Shown here piece after piece: positions 1 through 8,556 of a stretch of 64,000 nt of DNA; position 1 is the stretch's first letter, and every line of letters starts with the position of its first letter. Position numbers and translations under genes: made by a program. Origin of the DNA: Rhizobium sp. 16-449-1b (GTDB lineage: Bacteria > Pseudomonadota > Alphaproteobacteria > Rhizobiales > Rhizobiaceae); the NCBI RefSeq assembly GCF_017741935.1, contig NZ_JAGHMH010000024.1:1-64000 (forward strand), in the 5' to 3' direction. A model generated the notes under the pieces. That model was not told where the DNA came from. It worked only from the letters and a program-made list of their open reading frames with translations, and ran no database searches.

Positions 1-1
1 C

Positions 2-250
2 AAGACGACCCAGGAAACGCTCGATCTGTCGACCGCCAGCTACAAGGACGGCGCCTCCTCGCTGCTCGACGTTCTCGACGCCCAGCGTCAGGTCTCGCTT
101 GCCCAGGCAAGCCTGGCCGCGGCCGTCCAGCAGATGGCAACCGACTACGTCGCCCTCAACGTCGCCATCGGCGGCGGCTACAACCCGGGCGGCAACAACG
201 CCCCTGCCAAGCCGGTGGCCGCAAAGGCAAGCACTGCAAAGGCAGGCTGA
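2..250 (+). CDS. Outer membrane efflux factor (OMF/NodT-TolC type), C-terminal part only
   Basis: Only the last 82 codons are in the window; the gene begins upstream. The reading frame from base 2 runs to TGA at 248-250. It contains a helical stretch with LLDVLDAQR and a Gln/Ala-rich helix ending DYVALNVAIGGG, typical of the last coiled-coil hairpin and C-terminus of outer membrane efflux channels that pair with RND or MFS pumps and a periplasmic adaptor. The tail is Ala/Lys-rich and low in complexity. Such proteins form trimeric export ducts through the outer membrane. The pump partner is probably upstream, outside the window. The family call rests on the C-terminal pattern only, so the substrate cannot be told. 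Confidence 0.75.
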   Translation, partial: KTTQETLDLSTASYKDGASSLLDVLDAQRQVSLAQASLAAAVQQMATDYVALNVAIGGGYNPGGNNAPAKPVAAKASTAKAG

Positions 251-270
251 GACGACAGCAATTGAGAAAA

Positions 271-298
271 AGCCCCGGTTCGCCGGGGCTCTTTTGTT
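271..298 (+). terminator. Rho-independent terminator of the efflux gene
   Basis: A perfect 8-bp GC-rich stem (271-278 with 283-290) closed by a TTCG tetraloop is followed by CTTTTGTTT. It lies 20 bases after the efflux gene stop and separates that gene from the LacI-led operon. Confidence 0.9.
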
Positions 299-377
299 TC
301 TGGAGTGCCCCGTGATTGCGGAAAATCGCAAAGCGGCGCAAGATTGGATTCGACAACGCCGACGTCGTCATGTACGC

Positions 378-400
378 ATTGGTTAAACGATTAATCCAAT
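378..400 (+). promoter_or_regulatory. Candidate LacI-family operator
   Basis: An imperfect inverted repeat with ATTGG/CCAAT outer arms and an AT-rich centre holding a CG step lies just 13 bases upstream of the LacI-type gene. LacI-family operators are often palindromes with a central CG, so autoregulation of the whole operon is plausible. This is inference; the symmetry is incomplete. Confidence 0.35.
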
Positions 401-412
401 CCGTCGAAAATC

Positions 413-1477
413 ATGCCTCCAGCCCGATCAGGACCAAATCTGAGCAGGATCGCAACGTCGCTTGGCGTCTCCGTTGCGACGGTGTCGAACGCGCTTTCGG
501 GCAAGGGCCGTGTGTCCGAACAGCTCGCCGAGCGTATCCGCGAACACGCGGCCGAAATGGGCTATGTCCCGAGCCAGGCAGCGCGCGCGCTGCGCACCGG
601 CCGCAGCGGCGTCATCGGCCTTGTTCTGCCTGACATCGCCAATCCGCTTTTCCCGAAGCTCGCGCAGGCCATCGAATTCGCCGCCACATCGGCAGGCTAC
701 GGCGTCCTCATCGCCGACTCCCGCGGCAACATCACCGCGCAGACCGAGGCCATCAACCGGCTGGTCGAGCGTGGCGTCGAGGGCCTGGTCATCGTGCCGC
801 GCCGCGCGACCCGCATCTCGGCCGCGAGCTGTCCCGTCGCCGTCATCGACACGGCCTCGACACCCGGAAACACGGTGGCCGCCGATCACTGGCAAGGCGG
901 CCGCGATATCGCCGACCACCTCGCCGAACTCGGCCACAAGCGCATCCTTGTGATCGGCAACAATCCCGAATCCAACGTCCAGAACGATCGTGTCGGCGGC
1001 ATCCGCTCCGGTTTGCGTCCCGACATGCAGTCCTCCACCCTTTGGGTCGAGCGCCTGGAACGCGAAAACGGCATGGGCTGCACGCTCGGCCTCGCCGAAA
1101 AGGTCCGCGAAGGCTATACCGCCTTTGCCGCGCTGTCCGACCTGCAGGCGCTGAGAGCGCTCACCGAACTGCAGCGCGACGGCATCGTCGTTCCCGACAT
1201 GGCAAGCGTCACCGGCTTCGACGACCTGATCTTCTCCCCCGTGATCACGCCGAGCCTGACGACGGTGGCGATGGACATGGCGACGATCGCCGATGTCGCC
1301 ATCTCGTCGCTCCTGAAAACCATACAGGCAAGCGGCAGCCGCGAAGGCGTTCTTGTGAGCGCCGACACCGATCGGGTGCCGATGCAGCTGATCGTTCGCC
1401 AATCATCGGGTCCCGCCGATCCAGCCAGGATCGACCCAAGCAAACTGGACCTAGCCTCTCAGACGGAGAACTCCTGA
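413..1477 (+). CDS. LacI-family transcriptional regulator of a purine/nucleoside salvage operon
   Basis: 354 residues, the normal size for a LacI/PurR repressor. The N-terminal helix-turn-helix (about residues 8-30, SLGVSVATVSNALSGKGRVS) is followed by the hinge-helix region ending in AARALRTGRSGVIGLVLP, then the periplasmic-binding-protein-like effector domain (about 65-335, with NRLVERGVEGLVIVP and SVTGFDDL). Its stop is one base before the start of the solute-binding protein, so it is the first gene of the operon and probably represses it until a purine or nucleoside ligand binds. The ATG at 413 is the first in-frame start with a complete HTH. The ligand is inferred from the downstream nucleoside hydrolase and adenine deaminase, not from the binding pocket. 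Confidence 0.9.
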   Translation: MPPARSGPNLSRIATSLGVSVATVSNALSGKGRVSEQLAERIREHAAEMGYVPSQAARALRTGRSGVIGLVLPDIANPLFPKLAQAIEFAATSAGYGVLIADSRGNITAQTEAINRLVERGVEGLVIVPRRATRISAASCPVAVIDTASTPGNTVAADHWQGGRDIADHLAELGHKRILVIGNNPESNVQNDRVGGIRSGLRPDMQSSTLWVERLERENGMGCTLGLAEKVREGYTAFAALSDLQALRALTELQRDGIVVPDMASVTGFDDLIFSPVITPSLTTVAMDMATIADVAISSLLKTIQASGSREGVLVSADTDRVPMQLIVRQSSGPADPARIDPSKLDLASQTENS

Positions 1478-1478
1478 C

Positions 1479-2501
1479 ATGAAGCATGCCCTCATCGCCT
1501 CGGCGGCCCTTCTTGCCCTCACGCCCGTCGCCGCGAGCGCTCAGGAAAAGACGCTCACCATCTCCGTCTATGCCTTCGCGCAGGATGACTTCAAATCGAT
1601 CGTCTACGACCCCTTCGAAGCCAAGTGCGGCTGCAAGCTGGTGGTCGAGACCGGCAATAGCGTCGAGCGTCTGGCGAAGATGGAGGCCAACAAGGCCAAC
1701 CCCGTTATCGACATGGCCGTCGTCTCCATGGCCGATGCGCTATCGGCCACCCGCAAGGGCCTGATCGACAAGATCGACACCGCGAAGCTCACCAATTTCG
1801 GCAAGCTCTACGACCTCGCCAAGGATCCGAACGGCGACGGCATGAGCGTCGGTTACACCTTCTATGCTACCTCGATCGCCTACCGCTCCGACAAGATGAA
1901 GATCGAGAGCTGGGCCGATCTGCTGAAGCCCGAATATGTCGGCCACGTCGCCTTCCCGAATGTCACCACCAATCAGGGCCCGCCGGCGCTCTATATGCTT
2001 GGCCTCGCGCTCGGCAAGGACACGCCGGACCTGAAGGCGCCGATCGCGGCCGTCGGTGAAAAGAAGGACGACATCGTCACCTTCTACGAGAAGTCCTCGC
2101 AGCTGGTGCAACTGATGCAGCAGGAAGAAATCTGGGCAGCCCCGATCGGCCGCTTCTCCTGGGCGGGCTTCACCAAGCTCGACGTCCCCGTATCCTGGGC
2201 AACCCCGAAGGAAGGCCAGACCGGCGGCATGAACGTCATGGTCATGACCAAGGGCTCGAAGAACCAGGATCTCGCGCTGCAGTTCATGGATTTCTGGCTC
2301 TCCACCGAGATCCAGACCAAGCTCGCCGAAAAGCTGGTCGACAGCCCGGCCAACAAGGAAGTGAAGGTCTCCGACGAAGCCGCCAACAACCTGACCTACG
2401 GTGAAGACACGGTGAAGAACCTCAAGCTCATACCCTCGGCAGCAGCCCTCGATAACCGCGCCGGCTGGCTGAAGGATTGGAACGACACGGTCGGCCAGTA
2501 A
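1479..2501 (+). CDS. ABC transporter periplasmic solute-binding protein (PotD/SBP family 1 type)
   Basis: 340 residues. A cleavable signal peptide (about 1-21, ending AASAQ) precedes a two-lobed binding-protein fold, seen in the start TLTISVYAFAQDDF and the conserved stretch SYADxx-like SWADLLKPEYVGHVAFPNV, which is typical of putrescine/thiamine/iron-type family 1 binding proteins. It starts one base after the regulator stop. It is the periplasmic receptor for the two permeases and ATPase that follow. The family usually binds polyamines, sulfate, iron or thiamine. The two downstream purine enzymes suggest a nucleoside or purine ligand, which would be unusual for this family. Confidence 0.88.
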   Translation: MKHALIASAALLALTPVAASAQEKTLTISVYAFAQDDFKSIVYDPFEAKCGCKLVVETGNSVERLAKMEANKANPVIDMAVVSMADALSATRKGLIDKIDTAKLTNFGKLYDLAKDPNGDGMSVGYTFYATSIAYRSDKMKIESWADLLKPEYVGHVAFPNVTTNQGPPALYMLGLALGKDTPDLKAPIAAVGEKKDDIVTFYEKSSQLVQLMQQEEIWAAPIGRFSWAGFTKLDVPVSWATPKEGQTGGMNVMVMTKGSKNQDLALQFMDFWLSTEIQTKLAEKLVDSPANKEVKVSDEAANNLTYGEDTVKNLKLIPSAAALDNRAGWLKDWNDTVGQ

Positions 2502-2520
2502 CGGCCAGTCACCCACAGGA

Positions 2521-2544
2521 CGGCTCCGGCACCGGCTGGAGCCG
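2521..2544 (+). other. Intercistronic hairpin after the binding-protein gene
   Basis: A 7-bp perfect stem (2521-2527 with 2538-2544) lies in the 72-base gap between the binding protein and the first permease, without a T-run. Such hairpins often protect the upstream mRNA from 3' decay, so that the binding protein is made in excess of the membrane subunits. Confidence 0.5.
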
Positions 2545-2573
2545 CCTTATGCGATTGCTCTGAAAGACGCCTC

Positions 2574-3416
2574 ATGTTTCAAAACCGCACGGAAGCCCTG
2601 GCGCTTGCCCTGCCCGCGGCCCTGTTCGCCGCGCTGGTCTTCCTGCTGCCCGTCGTCATCCTTCTTTCCGAAGGCTTCCACATCGACGGCAGCTGGACGC
2701 TCAGCGCCTATACCGGCTTCTTCTCGCAATCGCTGAACCGCACGGTCTTCCTGCGTACCTTCAAGCTCGGCCTCGAAGTCACCGCCGTCTCCGCCGTCAT
2801 CGGCTATGCGGCGGCCTTTGCCATCGTCAACCTGCCGCCGAAGGGCAAGGGCCGGATGATCGGCCTCGTCACGCTGCCGCTGATGATCTCGCCGGTTGCC
2901 CGCACCTATGCCTGGATCGTCATCCTCGGCCGCACCGGGATCGTCAACCAGGCGATCCAGGGCCTCGGCCTCAGCGACAGCCCGCTGCGCCTGCTCTTCA
3001 CCGAGACAGCCGTCTTCATCGGCCTGCTACAGCTCTTCCTGCCGCTGATGATCCTCTCCCTGATCAGCGCGCTCGAAAACATGCCGAAGGACGCGATTCC
3101 GGCCGCGCGCGTGCTCGGCGCCAACTGGTTCCAGGTGTTCTGGAAGGTGATCCTGCCTCTCACCCGCGAAGGCCTCGTCGTCGGCGGCACGCTCGTCTTC
3201 ACCGGCTCGCTCACCGCCTATATCACCCCCGCCGTGCTCGGCGGCTCCAAGGTGCTGATGCTGGAGACCCTGCTCTACCAGCAGGTATCCGTCGCCAACG
3301 ACTTCGTCGCCGCCAGCGTCATCGCCTTCATGCTGATCGTCATGAGCTTCGCCGCCAACATCCTGCTCAAGCGTCTGGCTACAGCCCGGAACACGAGCGG
3401 AAGGAACAAGCGATGA
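2574..3416 (+). CDS. ABC transporter permease, PotB-like
   Basis: 280 residues with about six hydrophobic segments, the first at about 8-33. The cytoplasmic EAA loop that contacts the ATPase is visible near residues 163-195 (KDAIPAARVLGANWFQVF, then VILPLT). It forms the transmembrane pore with the next gene, whose ATG overlaps its stop (ATGA at 3413-3416), so translation is coupled. It belongs with the solute-binding protein and the ATPase as one importer. The length matches the PotB/CysT-type permease family. Confidence 0.88.
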   Translation: MFQNRTEALALALPAALFAALVFLLPVVILLSEGFHIDGSWTLSAYTGFFSQSLNRTVFLRTFKLGLEVTAVSAVIGYAAAFAIVNLPPKGKGRMIGLVTLPLMISPVARTYAWIVILGRTGIVNQAIQGLGLSDSPLRLLFTETAVFIGLLQLFLPLMILSLISALENMPKDAIPAARVLGANWFQVFWKVILPLTREGLVVGGTLVFTGSLTAYITPAVLGGSKVLMLETLLYQQVSVANDFVAASVIAFMLIVMSFAANILLKRLATARNTSGRNKR

Positions 3417-4192
3417 CCTCCCGCATCCTCTCGCCGCTGGTGCTCGGCCTGCTTTTGATCTTCCTGATCGGCCCCTTCTTCATCATCATCGCCGCCTCGC
3501 TCTCTGCCGGCGATACGCTGGCCTTCCCACCGCAGGGCCTGTCGCTGCGTTGGGTCTTCAAGGTCTTCACCATCGACAGCTTCCGCGACAGCTTCGCCAT
3601 GTCGATGCTGCTCGCCGTCGGCGGCACGCTGGCAGCCCTTGTCCTCGGCATCCCCGCCGCCTATGCGCTGTCGCGCTACAAGCTGCCGGGCGCTGAAACC
3701 ATCCGCACCATCGTCTCGCTGCCGATCATCGTGCCGGGCATCATCGTCGGCCTGGCGCTGCTGCGCTATCTGGTCGTGCCCTTCGGCTTCAACATCACGC
3801 TGGCGCTGTTCTTCGCCCACACGGCGCTGGTGCTGCCTTATGCCGTGCGCGTCGTCTCCGCCAGCCTCAACAACCTGCGCTCCGATATCGAGGAGGCGGC
3901 CGTCCTGCTCGGCTCGTCGCGCGCAGGCGCCTTCTTCCGCGTGGTGATGCCGAACATCCGCGGCGGCATTCTCGCCGCCTTCATTCTCGGCTTCGTCACC
4001 AGCTTCAACCAGGTGCCCGTCTCGCTCTTCCTCTCCGGTCCCGGCGTCCGCACGCTGCCGATCGACATGCTGGGCTACATGGAAACCACCTACGACCCGT
4101 CGATCGCCGCGCTCTCGGCGCTGCTCGCCTTTCTGTCCATCGGCATCGTCTTCCTTGCCGAACGCTTCCTGGGGTTCTCTCGCTATGTCTGA
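3413..4192 (+). CDS. ABC transporter permease, PotC-like
   Basis: 259 residues with six predicted membrane segments. An EAA motif lies near 160-185 (DIEEAAVLLGSSRAGAFF followed by RVVMPNI). The second permease half of the importer, it would pair with the PotB-like subunit in the inner membrane. It overlaps the preceding gene by 4 bases and the following ATPase gene by 8 bases (4185-4192), the mark of a translationally coupled operon. Confidence 0.88.
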   Translation: MTSRILSPLVLGLLLIFLIGPFFIIIAASLSAGDTLAFPPQGLSLRWVFKVFTIDSFRDSFAMSMLLAVGGTLAALVLGIPAAYALSRYKLPGAETIRTIVSLPIIVPGIIVGLALLRYLVVPFGFNITLALFFAHTALVLPYAVRVVSASLNNLRSDIEEAAVLLGSSRAGAFFRVVMPNIRGGILAAFILGFVTSFNQVPVSLFLSGPGVRTLPIDMLGYMETTYDPSIAALSALLAFLSIGIVFLAERFLGFSRYV

Positions 4193-5210
4193 CACCTATC
4201 TGCAACTCGACAAGCTGACGCTTGCCTACGGCGATACGGTCGCGGTGAAGGATCTCGATCTCTCGATCAGGAAGGGCGAGCTCGTCGCTTTGCTGGGCCC
4301 CTCCGGCTGCGGCAAGACCACGACGATGCGCTCCATCGCCGGCCTGCTCAACCCGGCCTCCGGCCGCATCACGCTGGATGGCGCCGACATCACCCGCGTC
4401 TCCGCCAACAAGCGCAATGTCGGCCTGGTCTTCCAGTCCTACGCGCTGTTTCCGCATCTGACCGTCTATGAAAACGTCGCCTTCGGCCTGCGTCTCAAGG
4501 GGGTGAGCGGCCAGGATCTGGACACTAAGGTGACCGCGGGTATCAAATCCGTCGGCCTCGCCAGTTTCGCAGCCCGCAAGCCCGGCGAACTCTCCGGCGG
4601 CCAGCAGCAGCGCGTGGCGCTCGCCCGCTCGATGGTCATGGAGCCCAAGGTCCTGCTCCTCGACGAGCCGCTCTCCAACCTCGACGCCCGCCTGCGTTTG
4701 GAAATGCGCGCCGAGCTGCAGCGTGTCCAGAAGGAAACCGGCGTCACCATGATCTTCGTCACCCACGACCAGATCGAGGCGCTGGCGCTCGCTGACCGGA
4801 TCGTCGTGATGCTGAACGGCGGCATCGAGCAGATCGGCACGCCGGAAGAAATCTACAACAAGCCCGTCTCGGCCTTCGTCGCCGATTTCGTCGGCTTCGA
4901 AAACGTCTTTGCGCTGGAAAACGGCAAGCTCGCGACATCCAACTCACTCGTCGAGCTTTCCGCTCCAGTGCCGCAGGCCGTGAAAGGCCTGGCCTGGCGT
5001 CCGCGCATGGTGATCCTTGGTTCAGGTCCTTTCCAAGGCACCGTGCGCGGCACCTCGTTTGCCGGCAACGTCAGAGAATATCTGCTCGATACGCCGCTCG
5101 GCCCCATCAAGGCCGAGGTCGATGCCGGCGAGCCGAGCCACGCCATCGGCGCCACGCTTGCCTTCGATCTGCCGCTTGGCGCCGCGGCCCCACTCTCTCG
5201 CTACAGGTAA
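4185..5210 (+). CDS. ABC transporter ATP-binding protein, PotA-like
   Basis: 341 residues. Walker A GPSGCGKTTT (about 38-47), Q-loop in VFQSYALFPH, signature LSGGQQQRVALARS, Walker B VLLLDEPLSNLD and H-loop in VTHDQIEAL are all intact, so it should hydrolyse ATP. The C-terminal 100 residues are the shorter TOBE-like regulatory part seen in PotA/CysA/FbpC proteins. The start at 4185 gives the usual N-terminus and overlaps the permease stop; a longer in-frame start at 4155 lies inside the permease and is unlikely. It energises import through the two permeases. Confidence 0.92.
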   Translation: MSDTYLQLDKLTLAYGDTVAVKDLDLSIRKGELVALLGPSGCGKTTTMRSIAGLLNPASGRITLDGADITRVSANKRNVGLVFQSYALFPHLTVYENVAFGLRLKGVSGQDLDTKVTAGIKSVGLASFAARKPGELSGGQQQRVALARSMVMEPKVLLLDEPLSNLDARLRLEMRAELQRVQKETGVTMIFVTHDQIEALALADRIVVMLNGGIEQIGTPEEIYNKPVSAFVADFVGFENVFALENGKLATSNSLVELSAPVPQAVKGLAWRPRMVILGSGPFQGTVRGTSFAGNVREYLLDTPLGPIKAEVDAGEPSHAIGATLAFDLPLGAAAPLSRYR

Positions 5211-5214
5211 TATC

Positions 5215-6135
5215 ATGGGCGTCTGGATCGACACCGACATGGGCTTCGACGACATCGCCGCCATTCTGGTCGTGGCGCATGGCAAACTCGACATTGCAGG
5301 CATCTCGCTGGTCTTCGGCAACACGCCGCTGCCGCAGGTGCGCAGAAACGCCGCCGGCGCCGCGAAGGCCTTCGGCTGGACCTTCCCGATCCACTCCGGC
5401 CGCGCCTCAGCCGTGCTGGGAGAGATCGAGACCGCCCAGGCCATCCTCGGCGAAACGGGCATCCCGACATCAGGCAAGACGCTGCCCGAAGCCGCCGCGC
5501 TGCCCGACAGCGACGCCTTCACGGCACTCTGCAACTGGCTCGAGCAGGACGGCCCGCACCGCATCCTGGCGCTCGGCCCGCTGACGAACATCGCAGCGCT
5601 TGCGCTCGCCCGCCCCGATCTCGCCGCCCGCATCACCGAGCTCACCTGGATGGGCGGCGGCGTCACGGCCGGCAACCACACGGCATCAGCCGAGTTCAAC
5701 GCGCTGGCCGACCCCGAAGCGCTGGCCATCGTCATCGCCTCCGGCCTGCCGCTGCGTATGGTCGATCTCGACCTCTGCCGCAAGGTCATCGCCATCACTG
5801 ACGACGTCGCCCCGATCCGCAAGGCCGCCGGCGCCAACGCCGAGATGCTGGCCGATTTCCTCGACGGCTATATCGGCATCGGCACCAGCCGTGGCCGCTT
5901 GGGCATGGCGATCTACGACCCCTGCGCTGCAGTCGCCTTCGCCCACCCCGAGATCGTCACCTTCCGTGCAGCCCGTATCGACGTCGAGCTGCAGGGCAAG
6001 CTCACGCGCGGCCGCACCGTGGTCGAAACCCGCGCCACCCACGCCAAGCCGAATGCCGACTACGCCGTCGAGATCGACAGCGAGGCCGCCCGCGCCATCA
6101 TCCTCGGCGCACTCCAGAAGGAGGCAGCCCGATGA
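5215..6135 (+). CDS. Nucleoside hydrolase (inosine-uridine preferring family)
   Basis: 306 residues. The calcium- and ribose-binding motif DTDMGFDDIAAIL is at about residues 5-17, as in IU-nucleoside hydrolases, and the active-site neighbourhood continues with LGPLTNIAALAL and an ASAEFNALADPEA stretch. The enzyme cleaves N-ribosidic bonds of imported nucleosides to free base plus ribose. It starts four bases after the ATPase stop and its TGA overlaps the ATG of the adenine deaminase (ATGA at 6132-6135). The order transporter, hydrolase, deaminase suggests a route from nucleoside to base to hypoxanthine. Exact base preference cannot be read from sequence. Confidence 0.9.
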   Translation: MGVWIDTDMGFDDIAAILVVAHGKLDIAGISLVFGNTPLPQVRRNAAGAAKAFGWTFPIHSGRASAVLGEIETAQAILGETGIPTSGKTLPEAAALPDSDAFTALCNWLEQDGPHRILALGPLTNIAALALARPDLAARITELTWMGGGVTAGNHTASAEFNALADPEALAIVIASGLPLRMVDLDLCRKVIAITDDVAPIRKAAGANAEMLADFLDGYIGIGTSRGRLGMAIYDPCAAVAFAHPEIVTFRAARIDVELQGKLTRGRTVVETRATHAKPNADYAVEIDSEAARAIILGALQKEAAR

Positions 6136-7910
6136 GCCAGTTGGAACCGATGGACCTTAGCGATCCAAAACTCCGCGCCCGCGCCGTTGCCGCCGCACGC
6201 GGTGATGCGCCCTTCGACGTGCTGATCACGGGTGGGCAGCTGCTCGACGTCGTCACCGGCCTGATCCGCGACGCCGATATCGGCCTCGTCGGGCCGCTGA
6301 TCGCAAGCGTGCACGCGCCGCAAACCCGTAAGGACGCGAGCGAGACGATCGACGCCCACGGCAGCATCATCGCCCCCGGCCTGATCGATACCCACATGCA
6401 CATCGAAAGCTCGATGGTCACTCCATCGGCCTATGCCGCAGCCGTCCTGCCGCGCGGCGTCACCACTGTGGTCTGGGATCCGCATGAATTCGGCAATGTC
6501 CACGGCATCGATGGCGTGCGCTGGTCGATCGAGGCAACGCGCGGCTTGTCCCTACGCACCATCCTGCTTGCCCCCTCCTGCGTCCCCTCCGCTCCGGGCC
6601 TCGAAGTCGCGGGGGCCGATTTCGACGCTTCCGTCGTATCCGAACTACTGCGTCGGCCCGAGATCGGCGGCGTCGCCGAAGTCATGAACATGCGCGGCGT
6701 CATCGACGGCGATCCCCGCATGACCGGGATCGTCAATGCCGGCCTTGCATCCGGCAAGCTGGTCTGCGGCCACGCGCGCGGGCTTGACGGCAGCGATCTC
6801 AACGCCTTCATGGCGGCCGGCGTCACCTCCGACCATGAGCTCACCTCGGCCGACGACCTGCTGCGCAAGCTCGCCGCCGGCCTGACGATCGAGCTTCGCG
6901 GTTCGCACGACCACCTGCTGCGCGAATTCGTGGCGGCCTTGAACGGCATCGGCCACCTGCCCTCGACCGTGACGCTCTGCACCGACGACGTCTTCCCCGA
7001 CGAGCTCCATTACTGCGGCGGTCTCGACGACGTCGTGCGTCGTCTGGTCAGCTACGGCATGAAGCCGGAATGGGCGCTGCGCGCCGCGACCTTCAACGCC
7101 GCCCAGCGCCTGCGCCGCCCCGACCTCGGCCTGATCGCCGCCGGCCGCCGCGCCGATATCGTGCTGTTCAAGGATTTCACCGAGTTCGAGACCTCAGCCG
7201 TCTTCGCCAATGGCCGTCTCGTCTCGCGCGACGGCAAAATGGCGATCGACCTGCCGGCCATCGACAGCGCGCCGCTGCAGCACTCCGTCAAGCTCTCGGC
7301 GCTGACCGAAAACGACTTCCGCATCCCCTCCGAAGGCAGCCGCGTCCGCGTCGCCACCATCGACCGTCCGCGCTTCACCCAATGGGCCGAAGCCGAAACC
7401 GCCGTCGTCGATGGCTACGTCGTCCCACCCGAGGGCAGTGCGATGATCTCGGTCGTCCACCGCCACGGCAAGGTCGACGCCCGCCCCCGCATCGGCTTCC
7501 TCACCGGCTGGGGCACATGGCGCGGCGCCTTCTGCACCACGGTTTCGCATGACAGCCACAACCTCACCGTCTTCGGCGGCAATGTCGAGGACATGACCAT
7601 CGCCGCCAACGCCGTGATCGCGGCCGGCGGCGGCATGGCTGTGGTGCAGGACGGCGAGAGCAAAGTGCTCCTGCCGCTCCCCCTCTCCGGCCTCGTCAGC
7701 GAGGCCCCGCTGGAAGAAACCGCGGAAACCTTCCGCGCCATCCGCCGCGCCATGGAAGACGTCGTTGACTGGCGGCCGCCCTACCTCGTCTTCAAGGCCT
7801 GCTTCGGCGCCACCCTCGCCTGCAACATTGGCCCGCATCAGACGGATCGCGGGATTGCCGATGTGTTGACGGGACGGGTGATGGAGACGCCGGTGATTGA
7901 GGTTTTGTAG
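6132..7910 (+). CDS. ade: Adenine deaminase
   Basis: 592 residues, full length for the AdeC/Ade amidohydrolase family (EC 3.5.4.2). It converts adenine to hypoxanthine plus ammonia. The metal-binding motif is GLIDTHMHIESSM (about residues 79-91). Further family marks are TTVVWDPHEFGNVHG, GVTSDHELTS and LCTDDVFPDEL, and the C-terminal part contains GFLTGWGTWRGAFCTTVSHD. It is the last gene of the LacI-led operon and is translationally coupled to the nucleoside hydrolase. It is a cytoplasmic metalloenzyme that would feed purine salvage or nitrogen release. Confidence 0.95.
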   Translation: MSQLEPMDLSDPKLRARAVAAARGDAPFDVLITGGQLLDVVTGLIRDADIGLVGPLIASVHAPQTRKDASETIDAHGSIIAPGLIDTHMHIESSMVTPSAYAAAVLPRGVTTVVWDPHEFGNVHGIDGVRWSIEATRGLSLRTILLAPSCVPSAPGLEVAGADFDASVVSELLRRPEIGGVAEVMNMRGVIDGDPRMTGIVNAGLASGKLVCGHARGLDGSDLNAFMAAGVTSDHELTSADDLLRKLAAGLTIELRGSHDHLLREFVAALNGIGHLPSTVTLCTDDVFPDELHYCGGLDDVVRRLVSYGMKPEWALRAATFNAAQRLRRPDLGLIAAGRRADIVLFKDFTEFETSAVFANGRLVSRDGKMAIDLPAIDSAPLQHSVKLSALTENDFRIPSEGSRVRVATIDRPRFTQWAEAETAVVDGYVVPPEGSAMISVVHRHGKVDARPRIGFLTGWGTWRGAFCTTVSHDSHNLTVFGGNVEDMTIAANAVIAAGGGMAVVQDGESKVLLPLPLSGLVSEAPLEETAETFRAIRRAMEDVVDWRPPYLVFKACFGATLACNIGPHQTDRGIADVLTGRVMETPVIEVL

Positions 7911-7960
7911 GGGTGGTGTGACGCCGAATTTTTGGCCATGACCGTTGCAGTCATGGTGAC

Positions 7961-7995
7961 GTGCTTAGATCCTCGGGACGAGCCCGAGGATGACG
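7961..7995. repeat. Palindromic dispersed repeat, family A copy 1
   Basis: A 35-base unit whose core is a perfect 9-bp stem (7969-7977 with 7983-7991) around a 5-base loop ACGAG. It is an exact inverted copy of 8056-8090. It lies downstream of the adenine deaminase and has no T-run. Such hairpin repeats are common between genes in rhizobia. Confidence 0.85.
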
Positions 7996-8055
7996 CCGAG
8001 AACGTATATTGCCTCATCACTTCAATAGGTTACGAACAGCCGCCACTCTCTCCAA

Positions 8056-8090
8056 CGTCATCCTCGGGCTCGTCCCGAGGATCTAAGCAC
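8056..8090. repeat. Palindromic dispersed repeat, family A copy 2 (inverted)
   Basis: Exact reverse complement of 7961-7995 over 35 bases; stem 8060-8068 with 8074-8082, loop CTCGT. The two copies flank a 60-base spacer, so the pair could also fold into one large hairpin. Confidence 0.85.
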
Positions 8091-8556
8091 GGTCCCATTT
8101 ACTCGACGTGCGTGGGCACTTGGCACTACCCGCGCACCACAAAAACCCGCGCCCGAGCAGAGCTCGGCGACGGCTGGCAGGCGTATCCCAAAAACGGGAA
8201 TGGGCAGGCGGCATTGTATAAAGTGGTATGGGTATCAGGCGTTCCACCTGCCCGGCCACTTCGAGGTTTCCGGTTCGTCCGGGCCGACAGGAGCGTCTCT
8301 CGGCCTTTCCTTGCCGGATGGATATCAGGCCCTGACAGCCCTTGATCCACCTGTGGCGACCATCACCGAACGCCGGATACCAAACTTGGCGTTACCGGTT
8401 CGCGAACCCGGCTCCCTGTCCGATGACATTGCCATTGTGGAGCGGCGCCGGATGACGGGGATGAATGAGGACGACGGTTTCGGCCAAGGCGCTGATTGCC
8501 AAGCGATATTTGTGCCACGCGACATTAAATCTTGCCCGCTTGGCACAATCGCCACC
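8091..8556. other. Non-coding gap between adenine deaminase repeats and the amidohydrolase gene
   Basis: About 470 bases with no open frame I can support: the frames present have weak starts, no Shine-Dalgarno sequence and no recognisable motif. It may hold degraded sequence. No RNA gene was recognised. Confidence 0.5.

Noticed and set aside
381..394. CtrA box upstream of the lacI-type gene
   Set aside because: Two TTAA tetramers occur, but only four bases apart instead of seven.
8126..8350. Short overlapping frames downstream of the adenine deaminase
   Set aside because: No starts with ribosome sites and no family resemblance; adjacent to repeats, probably non-coding.
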